This document shows positions 37,392 through 48,100 of a stretch of 64,000 nucleotides of DNA, piece by piece (the first letter of the stretch is position 1; every line of letters starts with the position of its first letter). Below the pieces are notes generated by a model. That model did no database searches and was not told the origin of the DNA. It saw only the letters and a list, made by a program, of their open reading frames with translations. The translations under genes were made by a program, and so were the position numbers. Source of the stretch: Stenotrophomonas sp. ATCM1_4 (GTDB taxonomy: Bacteria > Pseudomonadota > Gammaproteobacteria > Xanthomonadales > Xanthomonadaceae); contig NZ_QPFB01000001.1 in assembly GCF_004348115.1 (NCBI RefSeq), positions 3,550,028-3,614,027 of the forward strand, in the 5' to 3' direction.

Positions 37392-38810
37392 ATGAGCTCC
37401 GCACTCAAGACCCTGTATGACAAGCTGTGGGACGCGCATGTCGTCGTCCCCGAATCGGACAGCGCGCCGGCCGTGCTGTACATCGACCTGCACCTGATCC
37501 ACGAAGTCACCTCGCCACAAGCCTTCACCGAACTGCGCGAGCGCGGCCTGAAGCCGCGCCGCCCGGACCGCACCAAGGCGACGATGGACCACTCCACCCC
37601 GACCCTGCCGGCCGGCCCTGACGGCAAGCTGCCGTATGCGAGCAAGGCTTCCGAGGCCCAGGTGGAGATGCTGGCCAAGAACTGCGCCGAGTACGGCATC
37701 GAGCTGTTCGACCTGGCCTCGGCCAACCGCGGCATCGTCCACGTCATCGCCCCGGAGCAGGGCTTCACCCAGCCGGGCATGACCATCGTCTGCGGCGACA
37801 GCCACACCTCCACCCACGGTGCCTTCGGTTCGCTGGCCTTCGGCATCGGCACCAGCGAGGTCGGCCATGTGCTGGCCACGCAGTGCCTGCTGCAGCGCAA
37901 GGCAAAGACCATGTCGATCACCGTTGATGGCGCGCTGTCGCCCGGCGTTGGTGCCAAGGACGTGGTGCTGCACATCATCGGCGTGATTGGCGTCAATGGC
38001 GGCACCGGCCACGTGCTCGAGTTCCGTGGTTCGGCGATCCGCGCGATGGACATGGAACAGCGCATGACCCTGTGCAACATGTCGATCGAAGCCGGCGCGC
38101 GTGCCGGCATGGTCGCGCCGGACCAGGTCACGTTCGACTGGGTTGCCAATACCCCGCGTGGCCCGAAGGGCGACGCGTTCGATGCCGCCGTCGCCCACTG
38201 GAAGACCTTGAACAGCGATGTCGGCGCGCGCTTCGATGCCGAAGTGCACATCAATGCCGCCGACATCCGCCCGACCCTGACCTGGGGCACTCACCCGGGC
38301 ACCGCCATCGCCGTGGATGCGCCGATCCCGGCCGCCAACGACGCGGCCGCGCAGAAGGGCCTGGACTACATGAAGTTCGAGGTCGGCCATGCGTTGGCCG
38401 GCACGCCGGTGGACGTGGTGTTCGTCGGCTCCTGCACCAACGGCCGCCTGAGCGACATGCGCGAAGTGGCGCAGGTGCTGCGCGGGCGCCGCGTCGCCGA
38501 CGGCGTGCGCATGCTGGTGGTGCCGGGTTCGGAGATCGTCAAGCGCGACGCCGAGGCCGAAGGCATCCACGAGATCGTGCGTGCGGCCGGCGCCGAGTGG
38601 CGCGAGCCGGGCTGTTCGATGTGCATCGCCATGAACGGTGACCTGGTCGCACCGGGGCAACTGGCGGTGAGCACCAGCAACCGCAATTTCGAAGGCCGCC
38701 AGGGCCCGGGCTCGCGCACCCTGCTGGCCTCGCCGATGAGCGCGGCCTGGGCCGCGGTCAACGGCCACGTCGCCGACCCGCGTGAACTGTTTGCCAAGGA
38801 GGTGGCCTGA
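37392..38810 (+). CDS. leuC: 3-Isopropylmalate dehydratase large subunit
   Basis: This 472-residue aconitase-family subunit carries the [4Fe-4S] cluster for isomerising 2- to 3-isopropylmalate. Motifs: [46 protein letters not shown] and [13 protein letters not shown], which hold the cluster Cys residues. The ATG at 37392 gives the usual N-terminus [18 protein letters not shown]; an ATG at 37359 would add eleven residues. It follows leuA by 38 bp and overlaps leuD by one base, so the two dehydratase subunits are made together. Confidence 0.97.
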   Translation: MSSALKTLYDKLWDAHVVVPESDSAPAVLYIDLHLIHEVTSPQAFTELRERGLKPRRPDRTKATMDHSTPTLPAGPDGKLPYASKASEAQVEMLAKNCAEYGIELFDLASANRGIVHVIAPEQGFTQPGMTIVCGDSHTSTHGAFGSLAFGIGTSEVGHVLATQCLLQRKAKTMSITVDGALSPGVGAKDVVLHIIGVIGVNGGTGHVLEFRGSAIRAMDMEQRMTLCNMSIEAGARAGMVAPDQVTFDWVANTPRGPKGDAFDAAVAHWKTLNSDVGARFDAEVHINAADIRPTLTWGTHPGTAIAVDAPIPAANDAAAQKGLDYMKFEVGHALAGTPVDVVFVGSCTNGRLSDMREVAQVLRGRRVADGVRMLVVPGSEIVKRDAEAEGIHEIVRAAGAEWREPGCSMCIAMNGDLVAPGQLAVSTSNRNFEGRQGPGSRTLLASPMSAAWAAVNGHVADPRELFAKEVA

Positions 38811-39388
38811 TGGCCGCACTGACCCGGATCGTTTCGCGCAGCGTGGTGCTGCGCCAGACCAACATCGACACCGACCAGATCATCCCGGCGCGGTTCCTGT
38901 CCACCACCGAGCGTGCCGGGCTGGGCAAGAACGCGTTCAACGACTGGCGTTGGCAGGCCGACGGCTCGCCGAACCCGGAGTTCGCCTTCAACCAACCGGA
39001 GAATGCAGGGCGCTCGATCCTGCTGGCCGGTCGCAACTTCGGCTGCGGCTCCTCGCGCGAGCATGCGCCGTGGGCGCTGACCGACCTGGGCCTGCGCGCC
39101 ATCGTCAGCAGCGAGATCGCCGACATCTTCCGTGGCAACTCGCTGAAGAACGGCCTGCTGCCGATCGTGCTGGACGAGGCCGACGTGCAGGAACTGATGC
39201 AGCACCCGGACGACGAACTGACCGTGGACGTTGCCGCACGCGAACTGCGTACGTCATCCGGCAAGGCCTATGCGTTCCCGCTGGATGGCTTCTCGCAGAC
39301 CTGCCTGCTGGAAGGCGTGGACCAACTGGGCTGGCTGCTGGGCCGCGTGCCCGAAATCGAAGCCTACGAGGCTGCACGCGCAGCGTGA
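38810..39388 (+). CDS. leuD: 3-Isopropylmalate dehydratase small subunit
   Basis: This 192-residue swivel domain partners LeuC to form the active isomerase. NIDTDQIIPARFL near the N-terminus and RNFGCGSSREHAPWAL are family signatures. The stop of leuC and start of leuD share a base (TGATG). Slightly shorter than the ~200 residues of E. coli LeuD but complete. It is followed by a paired palindromic repeat before leuB, which may reduce transcription into leuB. Confidence 0.97.
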   Translation: MAALTRIVSRSVVLRQTNIDTDQIIPARFLSTTERAGLGKNAFNDWRWQADGSPNPEFAFNQPENAGRSILLAGRNFGCGSSREHAPWALTDLGLRAIVSSEIADIFRGNSLKNGLLPIVLDEADVQELMQHPDDELTVDVAARELRTSSGKAYAFPLDGFSQTCLLEGVDQLGWLLGRVPEIEAYEAARAA

Positions 39389-39395
39389 ACCATAA

Positions 39396-39443
39396 ACCCT
39401 TCTCCCTCCGGGAGAAGGTGCCCCGAAGGGGCGGATGAGGGTA
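39396..39443 (-). repeat. Palindromic intergenic element, copy A
   Basis: On the minus strand this reads TACCCTCATCCGCCCCTTCG, then GGGCACCTTCTCCC and GGAGGGAGAAGGGT, with two nested hairpins (CCCCTTCGGGG and CTTCTCCC...GGGAGAAG). A partial copy in the opposite orientation is at 39484-39520. Elements of this sequence type are common between genes in high-GC proteobacteria (recalled, not searched). Together they fill most of the leuD-leuB gap. Confidence 0.65.
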
Positions 39444-39483
39444 AGCGCGACGACTACGGCCAGACACAACGCGTGGTCCTCCC

Positions 39484-39520
39484 TACCCTCTCCCTAACCC
39501 CTCTCCCTCAGGGAGAGGGG
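39484..39520 (+). repeat. Palindromic intergenic element, copy B (partial, inverted)
   Basis: TACCCTCTCCCTAACCCCTC followed by TCCCTCAGGGAGAGGGG forms a stem CCCCTCTCCCT / AGGGAGAGGGG around a short loop. It begins with the same TACCCTC as copy A on the other strand and faces it across 40 bp. No T-run follows, so it is a repeat rather than a standard terminator. Confidence 0.6.
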
Positions 39521-39550
39521 CTTCAAAAGAACAGCAATCGGAAGCCCTAC

Positions 39551-40615
39551 ATGCAAGCCAACATCGTCGTACTGCCGGGTGACGGCATCGGCCCTGAAAT
39601 CACCGTCGCCGCCGTGGACGTGCTCAAGGCCATCGCCGCGCGCTTCGGCCACAGCTTCACCTTCAGCGAACACGATATCGGCGGCATCGCCATCGACAAC
39701 CACGGTGAGCCGCTGCCGGCCAGCACCCTGGAGGCCTGCAGCAAGGCCGATGCGGTGCTGCTCGGTGCCGTGGGCGGCCCGAAGTGGTCCGACCCGAACG
39801 CCAAGGTGCGCCCGGAACAAGGCCTGCTGGCCATCCGCAAGGCGCTGGGCCTGTACGCCAACCTGCGCCCGGTGCGCACGCATCCGGCAGCGCTGAATGC
39901 TTCGCCGATCAAGCCCGAGCTGCTCACCGACGTGGACTTCATCGTCGTGCGCGAGCTCACCGGCGGCATCTATTTCGGCGACAAGACCCGCGATGCCGAC
40001 AGTGCCAGCGACCTGTGCCGCTACACCACGGTCGAGATCGAACGCGTGCTGCGCAGCGCCTTCCGCCTGGCGCAGCAGCGTCGCGGCAAGCTGACCTCCG
40101 TGGACAAGGCCAACGTGCTGGAAACCTCGCGGCTGTGGCGCGACACCGCCGCGCGCATCGGCCGTGAGGAATTCCCGGAGGTCGAACTCGAACACCAGCT
40201 GGTCGACTCGATGGCCATGCACCTGATCGCCAAGCCACGCGCCTACGACGTGATCGTCACCGAGAACATGTTCGGGGACATCCTCACCGACGAGGCCTCG
40301 ATGCTGGCCGGCTCGCTGGGCCTGCTGCCATCGGCCTCGCTGGGCCAGGAAGGCAAGGTCGGCATCTACGAACCCATCCACGGCTCGGCACCGGACATCG
40401 CCGGCAAGGGCATCGCCAACCCCTACGCCACCATCCTCAGCGCGGCGATGCTGCTGCGCCATTCGCTCGGGCTGGAGGCTGAAGCGGCGGCGATCGAACT
40501 GGCCGTCACCGCCGCACTGGATGGCGGCCACTTCACCGCCGACCTGGCCGCGCAGGGCCAGGCGCTCAGCACCGGCCAGGCCGCCCAGGCCGTGCTTGCC
40601 CAACTGCAGAAATGA
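39551..40615 (+). CDS. leuB: 3-Isopropylmalate dehydrogenase
   Basis: This 354-residue NAD-dependent beta-decarboxylating dehydrogenase is the last specific step before leucine transamination. [14 protein letters not shown] opens the protein; [22 protein letters not shown], and [17 protein letters not shown] followed by [13 protein letters not shown] are signatures. ATG 39551 has GGAAG six bases upstream; the frame is open further upstream through the repeat elements but without protein character. A strong terminator follows, closing the leu genes. Confidence 0.97.
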   Translation: MQANIVVLPGDGIGPEITVAAVDVLKAIAARFGHSFTFSEHDIGGIAIDNHGEPLPASTLEACSKADAVLLGAVGGPKWSDPNAKVRPEQGLLAIRKALGLYANLRPVRTHPAALNASPIKPELLTDVDFIVVRELTGGIYFGDKTRDADSASDLCRYTTVEIERVLRSAFRLAQQRRGKLTSVDKANVLETSRLWRDTAARIGREEFPEVELEHQLVDSMAMHLIAKPRAYDVIVTENMFGDILTDEASMLAGSLGLLPSASLGQEGKVGIYEPIHGSAPDIAGKGIANPYATILSAAMLLRHSLGLEAEAAAIELAVTAALDGGHFTADLAAQGQALSTGQAAQAVLAQLQK

Positions 40616-40621
40616 CATCCG

Positions 40622-40650
40622 GACGCGGCCTTTGGGCCGCGTCTTTTTTT
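40622..40650 (+). terminator. Rho-independent terminator after leuB
   Basis: A perfect 9-bp stem GACGCGGCC / GGCCGCGTC with a TTTG loop is followed by an unbroken T-run. It starts seven bases after the leuB stop and marks the end of the ilv-leu region. Confidence 0.95.
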
Positions 40651-40729
40651 GGCGGCCCCTTGTCGCCCGGTGGATAGACAGCCTTTCCCTTATTGGATCC
40701 CCGTTTTCGGATCCCCCCATCCTTGAGGA

Positions 40730-42079
40730 ATGCCCTTGAACTACCGTAGCCCCGACGACTTCCTGGCCCACGTGGCCAAGCGCGACCCGCACCAGCCCGA
40801 GTTCCTGCAGGCGGTGAAGGAGGTGACCCTCAGCCTGTGGCCGTTCCTGCAGCAGAACCCGAAGTACACCCGCTACGGGTTGCTGGAACGCCTGGTCGAG
40901 CCGGAGCGCGTGATCCAGTTCCGCGTCGCCTGGGCCGACGACAAGGGCCAGACCCACGTCAACCGGGCCTGGCGCGTGCAGCACAGTTCGGCGATCGGCC
41001 CGTTCAAGGGCGGCATGCGTTTCCACCCATCGGTGAACCTGTCCATCCTCAAGTTCCTGGCCTTCGAACAGACCTTCAAGAACGCACTGACCACGTTGCC
41101 GATGGGCGGCGGCAAGGGCGGCTCGGACTTCGACCCCAAGGGCAAGAGCGACGGCGAGGTGATGCGCTTCTGCCAGGCGCTGATGCTGGAGCTGTACCGC
41201 CACCTGGGCCCGGACACCGACGTGCCGGCCGGCGATATCGGCGTGGGCGCGCGCGAGGTCGGCTTCATGGCCGGCATGATGAAGAAGCTCAGCAATGATG
41301 CGTCCTGCGTGTTCACCGGCAAGGGCCTGGCCTACGGCGGCAGCCTGATGCGGCCGGAGGCCACCGGTTTCGGCACGGTCTACTTCGTCGAGCAGATGCT
41401 GCACCACGCCCGCCGCGAAACGCACGGGGCCAAGGTGCTGATCTCCGGCTCGGGCAACGTCGCCCAGTTCGCGGCGATCAAGGCCGCCGAACTCGGCGCG
41501 CGCGTGCTGACCTTCTCCGATTCCGGCGGCACGCTGTACGCGCGCGACGGCTTCGACGAGGACGGCCTGCAGGCGGTGATGGCCCTGAAGAACGAGCGCC
41601 GTGGCCGCCTGTCCGAGCTGGCCGACGATGCGCGCTTCGAGTTCCTCGCCGACCGTCGCCCGTGGCATATCCCGGCCGACATCGCCCTGCCCTGCGCCAC
41701 CCAGAACGAACTGGACGAAACCGATGCGCGCACGCTGGTCAGCAACGGCGTGCTGTGCGTGGCCGAAGGCGCCAACATGCCTTCGACGCTGGAAGCGGTG
41801 GACGTGTTCCTGCACGCCGGCACGTTGTACGCGCCGGGCAAGGCCAGCAATGCCGGCGGCGTGGCCACCTCGGGCCTGGAGATGAGCCAGAACGCGCTGC
41901 GCCTGTCCTGGCGCCATGCCGACGTGGACGAGCGCCTGCACGTGATCATGAAGGAGATCCACGCCAACTGCGTGCGCCATGGCGTGCGCGCCGATGGCAG
42001 CGTCAACTACGTCGACGGCGCCAACATCGCCGGCTTCGTCAAGGTCGCCGACGCGATGCTGGCACAGGGCCTGTACTGA
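40730..42079 (+). CDS. gdhA: NADP-type glutamate dehydrogenase
   Basis: This 449-residue hexameric enzyme makes glutamate from 2-oxoglutarate and ammonium. Substrate-binding segments GPFKGGMRFHPSVNLSILKF and LPMGGGKGGSDFDPKGKSD contain the catalytic Lys. PAGDIGVGAREVGFMAG and the Rossmann motif VLISGSGNVAQFAAIKA are present. Length and GKGLAYGGSLMRPEATGFG fit the small NADP-dependent class used for assimilation. AGGA directly precedes the ATG. It follows the leu genes after a terminator, so it has its own promoter. Confidence 0.97.
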   Translation: MPLNYRSPDDFLAHVAKRDPHQPEFLQAVKEVTLSLWPFLQQNPKYTRYGLLERLVEPERVIQFRVAWADDKGQTHVNRAWRVQHSSAIGPFKGGMRFHPSVNLSILKFLAFEQTFKNALTTLPMGGGKGGSDFDPKGKSDGEVMRFCQALMLELYRHLGPDTDVPAGDIGVGAREVGFMAGMMKKLSNDASCVFTGKGLAYGGSLMRPEATGFGTVYFVEQMLHHARRETHGAKVLISGSGNVAQFAAIKAAELGARVLTFSDSGGTLYARDGFDEDGLQAVMALKNERRGRLSELADDARFEFLADRRPWHIPADIALPCATQNELDETDARTLVSNGVLCVAEGANMPSTLEAVDVFLHAGTLYAPGKASNAGGVATSGLEMSQNALRLSWRHADVDERLHVIMKEIHANCVRHGVRADGSVNYVDGANIAGFVKVADAMLAQGLY

Positions 42080-42095
42080 GCCTGCCGCCAACGCC

Positions 42096-42118
42096 GCGCC
42101 GTGCGACACGCACGGCGC
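42096..42118. terminator. Hairpin between gdhA and the convergent cyclase gene
   Basis: GCGCCGTGC and GCACGGCGC form a perfect 9-bp stem around GACAC. No T-run is seen on either side. Its place between two convergent stops suggests a role in ending both transcripts. Confidence 0.4.
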
Positions 42119-42130
42119 CTTGGCCGCAAC

Positions 42131-45118
42131 TCAATGCGCGACGCGGTTGCGGCCTTCGTGCTTGGCGCGATACAGCTGGCGGTCCGCCGCCGCCAGCAGG
42201 GTCCGCACGGTCTGCTGCCCCGGGCCCAGGCTGGCCAGGCCCATGCAGACGGTGATATGGGTGTCCGCGCCCAGTTCCTCCAGGCGCAACCGCGCCAGCT
42301 GCATGCGTACCGCCTGCAGCTGTTCGGCCGCGGCCGGCAACGACATGCCGCGCAGCACGATCAGGAACTCCTCGCCGCCATGGCGTGACACGAACTGGTT
42401 CTCGCCCAGCTGCAGCTGCAGCAGGCTGGCGACGTCACGCAGCACCTGGTCACCGGCCTCATGCCCGTGGCCGTCGTTGATCTGCTTGAAATGGTCGATG
42501 TCCAGCAGCGCCACGTGCAGCGGAGCACCGTCGCGCTCGGCCTCGCGCATGGCCTGCTGCAGGTAGGCATCACCGGCGCGCCGGTTCGGCAGGCCGGTCA
42601 GCACGTCATGCATGGCCATGTGTTCCAGCCGCCGCAGCAGGTGGTCACGCTCGGCGTCGGCCTGCTGCAGCGCGCGGTTCTTCTCGCTCAGCTCCTGCGT
42701 CCGCGCCGCGATCTCGGTGCTGAGCAGGCGTTGCCGGCGGCGGTAGCTGGCCGTGCGCCAGGCCACCAGGACCAGCACCAGCCCGAGCAGTGCCACCACG
42801 CCCATCGCCATCACCCACGGCCGCCGCCAGTACGGCGTGGCCACGCTCAGCTGCAGGCGTGCTTCGCCGACGCGGCGCGCATCCTGCCAATCCAGCGGCA
42901 GGGTCATCGCCTGCACCCGCAGCTGGTAATTGCCCGGGGCCAGGTTGGTGTACACCGCCTCGGTACGCTCGCCGGCCTCGACCCAGTCGGCGTCGAAGCC
43001 CTCCAGCCGGTAGCGGTAGCGCATCTTGTCCGGCGCACGGAACCCCAGCCCCGTGTAGGCGACCTCGATCCGCTCCACTTCCGGCGGCAACGCATAGCGT
43101 TCCTGCGGGGCCTGCGGTGTGCCGTCGATCACCACCCCTTCGATCACCACTGGCGACCGGCGCAGGCGGGCGTTGCCGTCCACGCGCAGCGGGTCGATCA
43201 CCGCCAGCCCTTCGGCGGTGGGAAACATCAGGCGCCCGTCACGGGCGAGCCAACCGGCCGGCGAGGACGCACCGTTGGCCTGGCTGCTCGGCATGCCGTC
43301 GGTGTGGTCGATCACATGCACCGCCAACTGGCTGCGCGCCCCTGCCGCCACCCCGACCAGGTCATTGCGGTCGAGCCGGAACACGCCCTGGTTGCTGGGC
43401 AACCACAAGTGCCCGCGGCCGTCGTCGATGATGCGGAACACCTTGTCGCGCGGCAGGCCCCTGCGGTGGTCGAACACCTGCACGTCCAGCCCGCGCTTGC
43501 GCAGCAGGCCATGGTCGGTGGCGATCCACAGGTCGCCGTTGCCATCGCCGAGGAAATCGAACACGTAACTGGCCGGGAAACCGCTCTGCACCGACCAGCT
43601 CTGCAGCTTGCCATCGGCGCCGAACGAGGCCATGCCTGCATTGGTCCCGATCCACAACACGCCGCCGGCATCGCGGTACAGCGCATGCACCGCCGCGCCG
43701 GGCAGGCCTTCCTCCAGCCCGTACAGGCGGAGGTGACCATCGCGGTAATGGAACAGCCCTTCGGCGCTGCCGATCCACAGCCCGCCATCGGCATCCACGC
43801 ACAGCGCGCGCACCAGCGGCTGCACCGTGCCCGGCAGCACCACCTGCTGCCGCACCGTGCCATCGGCATCCAGCCGCAGCACGCCATGGTTGTAGGTACC
43901 CGCCCACAGCGTGCCGGGGGCCACCGCCAACGCCAGCACCGAGGCATCGCGACGGGCACCGGGAACCAGCGGGACCCGCCGCAGCTGCCCGCCATCGAGC
44001 CGGTCCAGCCCCTCGGAGTGGCCGATCCACACCGTGCCATCGGCGGACTGGATGACCGCGCGGACGTAGTTCGAACCCAGCCCCTCGGTCTCGGTCAGCC
44101 CCTGTGCGGCGCCTTCGTCGATCCGGAACAGGCCATCAGTGCTTCCGGCCCAGACCAGTCCTTCGCGGTCGATCATCAGCGCCGGGCTGACCTGGCCGGG
44201 GATGGCGATGCGCTCGCGCTGGCCTGCGCCGAAGCGTTCCAGCCGTCCGGCCGACAGGCTCAACCACAGGTCGCCGCCGGCATCGCGGCGCAGCCGCTCC
44301 ACGCGCTCACCGGGGTACAGGTGCTCGCGCGTGCCATTACCGCGCAGCCAGTGCACGCCGTCATCGGCCGCGACCAGCCAACCGCCCTTTCCATCTCCCA
44401 CCAGGTCACGCACCACCCAGCCGGCGCTGTCCTGCCAGGCCGTTGCCTGACTGCCCCGGAGCTGGAACACGCCACGCTCGGTGGCCACCAGCATCGTGCC
44501 ATCGGCCGACTGCGCCAGGGCGGTGATGGTGGCTTCGGGCAGGCCCGGGGACAGGCCGACGTCGCGCAGCTCGCCCTCGGCGGACAAGCGCAGCAACCGT
44601 TCTTTCGCGCCCACCCACAGGGTGCCGTCGGCATCGCGCAGCAAGGCGGTGATCGACAGGTGGCGGGCCCGCTCCCCGCCGAGCGCTTCCCAGCGCCCGC
44701 GGTGGTAGCGGTACAGGCCGTCGTTGATGGTGCCGAACAGCATGCCGCCGTCGCGGTCGGCCAGCAGGGTGGGCACGCCGGACAGCTCCACGCCCGGGGT
44801 GTTCTGGCGGTCGAACACGGTGAAGCTGCGGCCGTTGAAGCGGACCACGCCTTCCCACGTCCCCAGCCAGATGAACCCTTCGTTGTCCTGCGCGACCGCC
44901 TGCACCAGGTTGTGCGGCAGCCCCTGCTCCATGTCCCAACCGGCCACGGTGTGGCGCGCGGCCTGCGCCAGCGGCGCGGCCAGCGCCGCCAGCAGCACCC
45001 ACAGGCAGCACCCGGCGACCCGCGCGATGGCGCGGGTGACGGGGTTCGGGAAATGGTGAAGCGGTCTGGGCAAACCTGCCTCCCGCAGGTCCTCCCGGCC
45101 AGCGGCCGGCCGCTTCAA
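42131..45118 (-). CDS. Diguanylate cyclase with periplasmic two-component-regulator propeller
   Basis: This 995-residue protein has an N-terminal signal-anchor segment (VAGCCLWVLLAALAAPLAQA). A ~600-residue periplasmic propeller of Reg_prop repeats follows (DNEGFIWLGTWEGVVRFNG, GDLWIATDHGLLRK), then a Y_Y_Y domain (FRAPDKMRYRYRLEGFDADW). A membrane helix (~763-786) and coiled coil lead to a C-terminal GGDEF domain with active-site GGEEF (RHGGEEFLIVLRG). It should make cyclic di-GMP in response to a periplasmic signal. The residues where the inhibitory RxxD I-site would lie read GENQ, so product inhibition at that site is not expected. The start is unclear: TTG at 45118 or TTG at 45073, the latter with a GGAGG site. 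Confidence 0.92.
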   Translation of the reverse strand: MKRPAAGREDLREAGLPRPLHHFPNPVTRAIARVAGCCLWVLLAALAAPLAQAARHTVAGWDMEQGLPHNLVQAVAQDNEGFIWLGTWEGVVRFNGRSFTVFDRQNTPGVELSGVPTLLADRDGGMLFGTINDGLYRYHRGRWEALGGERARHLSITALLRDADGTLWVGAKERLLRLSAEGELRDVGLSPGLPEATITALAQSADGTMLVATERGVFQLRGSQATAWQDSAGWVVRDLVGDGKGGWLVAADDGVHWLRGNGTREHLYPGERVERLRRDAGGDLWLSLSAGRLERFGAGQRERIAIPGQVSPALMIDREGLVWAGSTDGLFRIDEGAAQGLTETEGLGSNYVRAVIQSADGTVWIGHSEGLDRLDGGQLRRVPLVPGARRDASVLALAVAPGTLWAGTYNHGVLRLDADGTVRQQVVLPGTVQPLVRALCVDADGGLWIGSAEGLFHYRDGHLRLYGLEEGLPGAAVHALYRDAGGVLWIGTNAGMASFGADGKLQSWSVQSGFPASYVFDFLGDGNGDLWIATDHGLLRKRGLDVQVFDHRRGLPRDKVFRIIDDGRGHLWLPSNQGVFRLDRNDLVGVAAGARSQLAVHVIDHTDGMPSSQANGASSPAGWLARDGRLMFPTAEGLAVIDPLRVDGNARLRRSPVVIEGVVIDGTPQAPQERYALPPEVERIEVAYTGLGFRAPDKMRYRYRLEGFDADWVEAGERTEAVYTNLAPGNYQLRVQAMTLPLDWQDARRVGEARLQLSVATPYWRRPWVMAMGVVALLGLVLVLVAWRTASYRRRQRLLSTEIAARTQELSEKNRALQQADAERDHLLRRLEHMAMHDVLTGLPNRRAGDAYLQQAMREAERDGAPLHVALLDIDHFKQINDGHGHEAGDQVLRDVASLLQLQLGENQFVSRHGGEEFLIVLRGMSLPAAAEQLQAVRMQLARLRLEELGADTHITVCMGLASLGPGQQTVRTLLAAADRQLYRAKHEGRNRVAH

Positions 45119-45170
45119 TTTAGCATTCCGGCGTGAGATCCGCCCCTTCCAGGGACGGATCTCCCACCCC

Positions 45171-48100
45171 TTACTGGGTCGCTTCGTCCGGGCGCACCCG
45201 GAACCAGGCCGCGTACAGCGCCGGCAGGAACACCAGGGTCAGCACCGTGCCGACGATCAGCCCGCCCATGATCGCGATCGCCATCGAGCCATAGAAGGCA
45301 CTGCGCGAGAGCGGGATCATCGCCAGCACCGCGGCCAGCGCGGTCAGCACGATCGGCCGGAAGCGGCGCACGGTGGCGTCGATGATCGCGTGCCAGCGGT
45401 CGTGCCCGGCGTCGATGTCCTGCTGGATCTGGTCGATCAGGATCACCGAGTTGCGCATGATCATGCCGGCCAGCGCGATCGTGCCCAGCATCGCCACGAA
45501 GCCGAACGGCGCGCGGAAGATCAGCAGGAACAGGGTCGCGCCGATGATGCCCAGCGGTGCGGTGACGAACACCATCGCCGCCCGCGAGAAGCTGCGCAGC
45601 TGCAGCATCAGCAGCGTGGCCACCACCACCAGGAACAGCGGCATGCCGGCATTGATCGAGTTCTGGCCACGGGCCGAGTCCTCCACGGTGCCGCCGGTCT
45701 CCAGCAGGTAGCCGTCCGGCAGCTCGGCGCGGATGCCTTCCAGCGTCGGCAGCAGCTGCTGCACCACCCCCACCGGCAACATGCTGTCGCCGATGTCGGC
45801 GCGCACGGTGACGGTCGGCAGGCGGTTGCGGTGCCAGATGATGCCGTCCTCGAACACCTGCTCCAGGCGCGCCACCTGCGACAGCGACACCGGCTTGCCG
45901 CTGCTGGTGGGAATGGCCAGGCTGCCCAGCATCTCCAGGTGCGCACGCTCGTCCTCCGGGCCGCGCAGCAGCATGCCGATCTGGCGGTTGCCTTCACGGT
46001 AGGTGCTGACGCTGGTGCCGGACAACGAACTACTCAGGAACTGCGCCAGCTGCGCGCTGCTCACGCCCAGCGCGCGCGCGCGGTCCTGGTCCACGACCAG
46101 CCGCACCACCTTGCTCGGCTCGCTCCAGTTGAGGTTGACGTTGGTGGTGTGCGGGTTCTCGCGCACCTTGTCCGCCACCTGCCGGGCAATGGCCTGCACC
46201 CGCTCGATGTGCTCGCCGGACACCCGGAACTGCACCGGGTAACCCACCGGCGGGCCGTTCTCCAGGCGGGTGACGCGCATCTGCACGTCGGAGAACTGCG
46301 GCACCACCTCCTTGAGCAGCCACTCGCGCACTTCCTCGCGGGCATGCGTGTCTTCGGCCAGCACCACGTACTGGGTGAAGTTGGTGGCCGGCAGCTGCTG
46401 GTCCAGTGGCAGGTAGAAGCGCGGCGAACCGGTGCCCACGTAGCCGACGAAGTTGGCGATGCCGGCATGGCCCTTGAGCAGGGCCTCGAACTTCTCGGCC
46501 TGGGCCTGGGTGGCGGTCAGCGAGGCCCCTTCGGCCAGCTCGATGTCCACCATCAGCTCCGGCCGGGTCGAATCGGGGAAGAACTGCTGCGGCACGAAGC
46601 GGAAGATCACCAGCGAGAACACGAACAGGCCGATGGTGGCGAAGATCACCAGCCAGCGGCGACGCAGGCAGGCGTCGAGGAAACGCCGGAAGCGCTGGTA
46701 GAACGCGGTGCCATACGGGTCATGGTCGTGCGTCAGTTCCTTTGGCGCGACCAGGTTGGCCAGCGCCGGGTTGCGGTCGGCCCAACGCTGGCGCAGCGCA
46801 CGCACGCGGCCAGCGAGGCTGGTCGGTTTGGGCGGCTGCGGGTTGTGCAGGTCCGGCAGCATCTTGTCGCCCAGGTACGGGATGAACAGCACCGCGGCCA
46901 CCCAGGACACCAGCAGGGCGATGGTCACCACCTGGAACAGCGAGCGGGTGTACTCACCGGTGCTCGATGCCGCCGTGGCGATCGGCAGGAAGCCGGCGGC
47001 GGTGATCAGGGTGCCGGTCAGCATCGGGAAGGCGGTGGACTCCCAGGCGAAGCTGGCCGCACGCATGCGGTCGTAGCCCTGCTCCATCTTGGTGGCCATC
47101 ATCTCCACCGCGATGATCGCATCGTCCACCAGCAGGCCCAGCGCCAGCACCAGCGCGCCCAGCGAGATCTTGTGCAGGCCGATGTCGAACTGGTGCATCA
47201 GGAAGAACGTCATCGCCAGCACCAGCGGGATCGACACCGCCACCACCAGGCCGGTGCGCAGCCCCAGCGAGAAGAAGCTCACCAGCAGCACGATCACCAC
47301 CGCCTCGGTGAGCACCTTGACGAACTCGCCCACCGAATCCTTCACCGCATGCGGCTGGTCGGACACCTTGCGCAGTTCCATGCCCACCGGCAGGGTCTTC
47401 TGCAGGCGCGCGAACTCATCGTCCAGCGCCTTGCCGAGCTTGATGATGTCGCCGCCGTTCTTCATCGCCACCGCGATGCCGATGGCGTCCTCGCCCATGA
47501 AGCGCATCTTGGCCGAAGCCGGGTCGGCGAAGCCGCGCTTGACCTGGGCGATGTCGCCCAGGCGCACGGTGCGGTCACCGGCGCGGATCGGGAAGTCGCT
47601 GATCTCCTGCACCGAGTTGAACTGGCCGGTGATGCGCAGCTGCACGCGGTCGCTGGCGGTCTCGAACCAGCTCGCCGGTGCCATCGCGTTCTGTTCGGAC
47701 AGCGCCTGCTGGACCTGCTGCATCGACACGCCCAGCGTGGCCAGCTTGGTGTTGGACAGCTCGATCCATACCTTCTCGTCCTGCAGGCCGACCAGGTCGA
47801 CCTTGCCGACATCGGCCACGCGCTGCAGCTCCAGCTGGATGCGGTCGGCGTAGTCGCGCATCACCGCGTAGTCGAAGCCCTTGCCGGTCAGCGCATAGAT
47901 GTTGCCGAACGTATCGCCGAACTCGTCATTGAAGAACGGCCCGATCACCTCGGCCGGCAGCTGCGAGCGGATGTCGCCCACCTTCTTGCGCACCTGGTAG
48001 AACAGCTCCGGCACGTCCTTGGAGGCCATCGCGTCGCGGGCGCTGAAGATCACCTGCGATTCGCCCGGCCGCGAGTACGACTGGATGAACTCGAACTGCC

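Noticed and set aside
39494..42109. 871-codon open frame on the minus strand across leuB and gdhA
   Set aside because: It spans two well-supported genes, a terminator and a repeat on the other strand and has no protein-family features.
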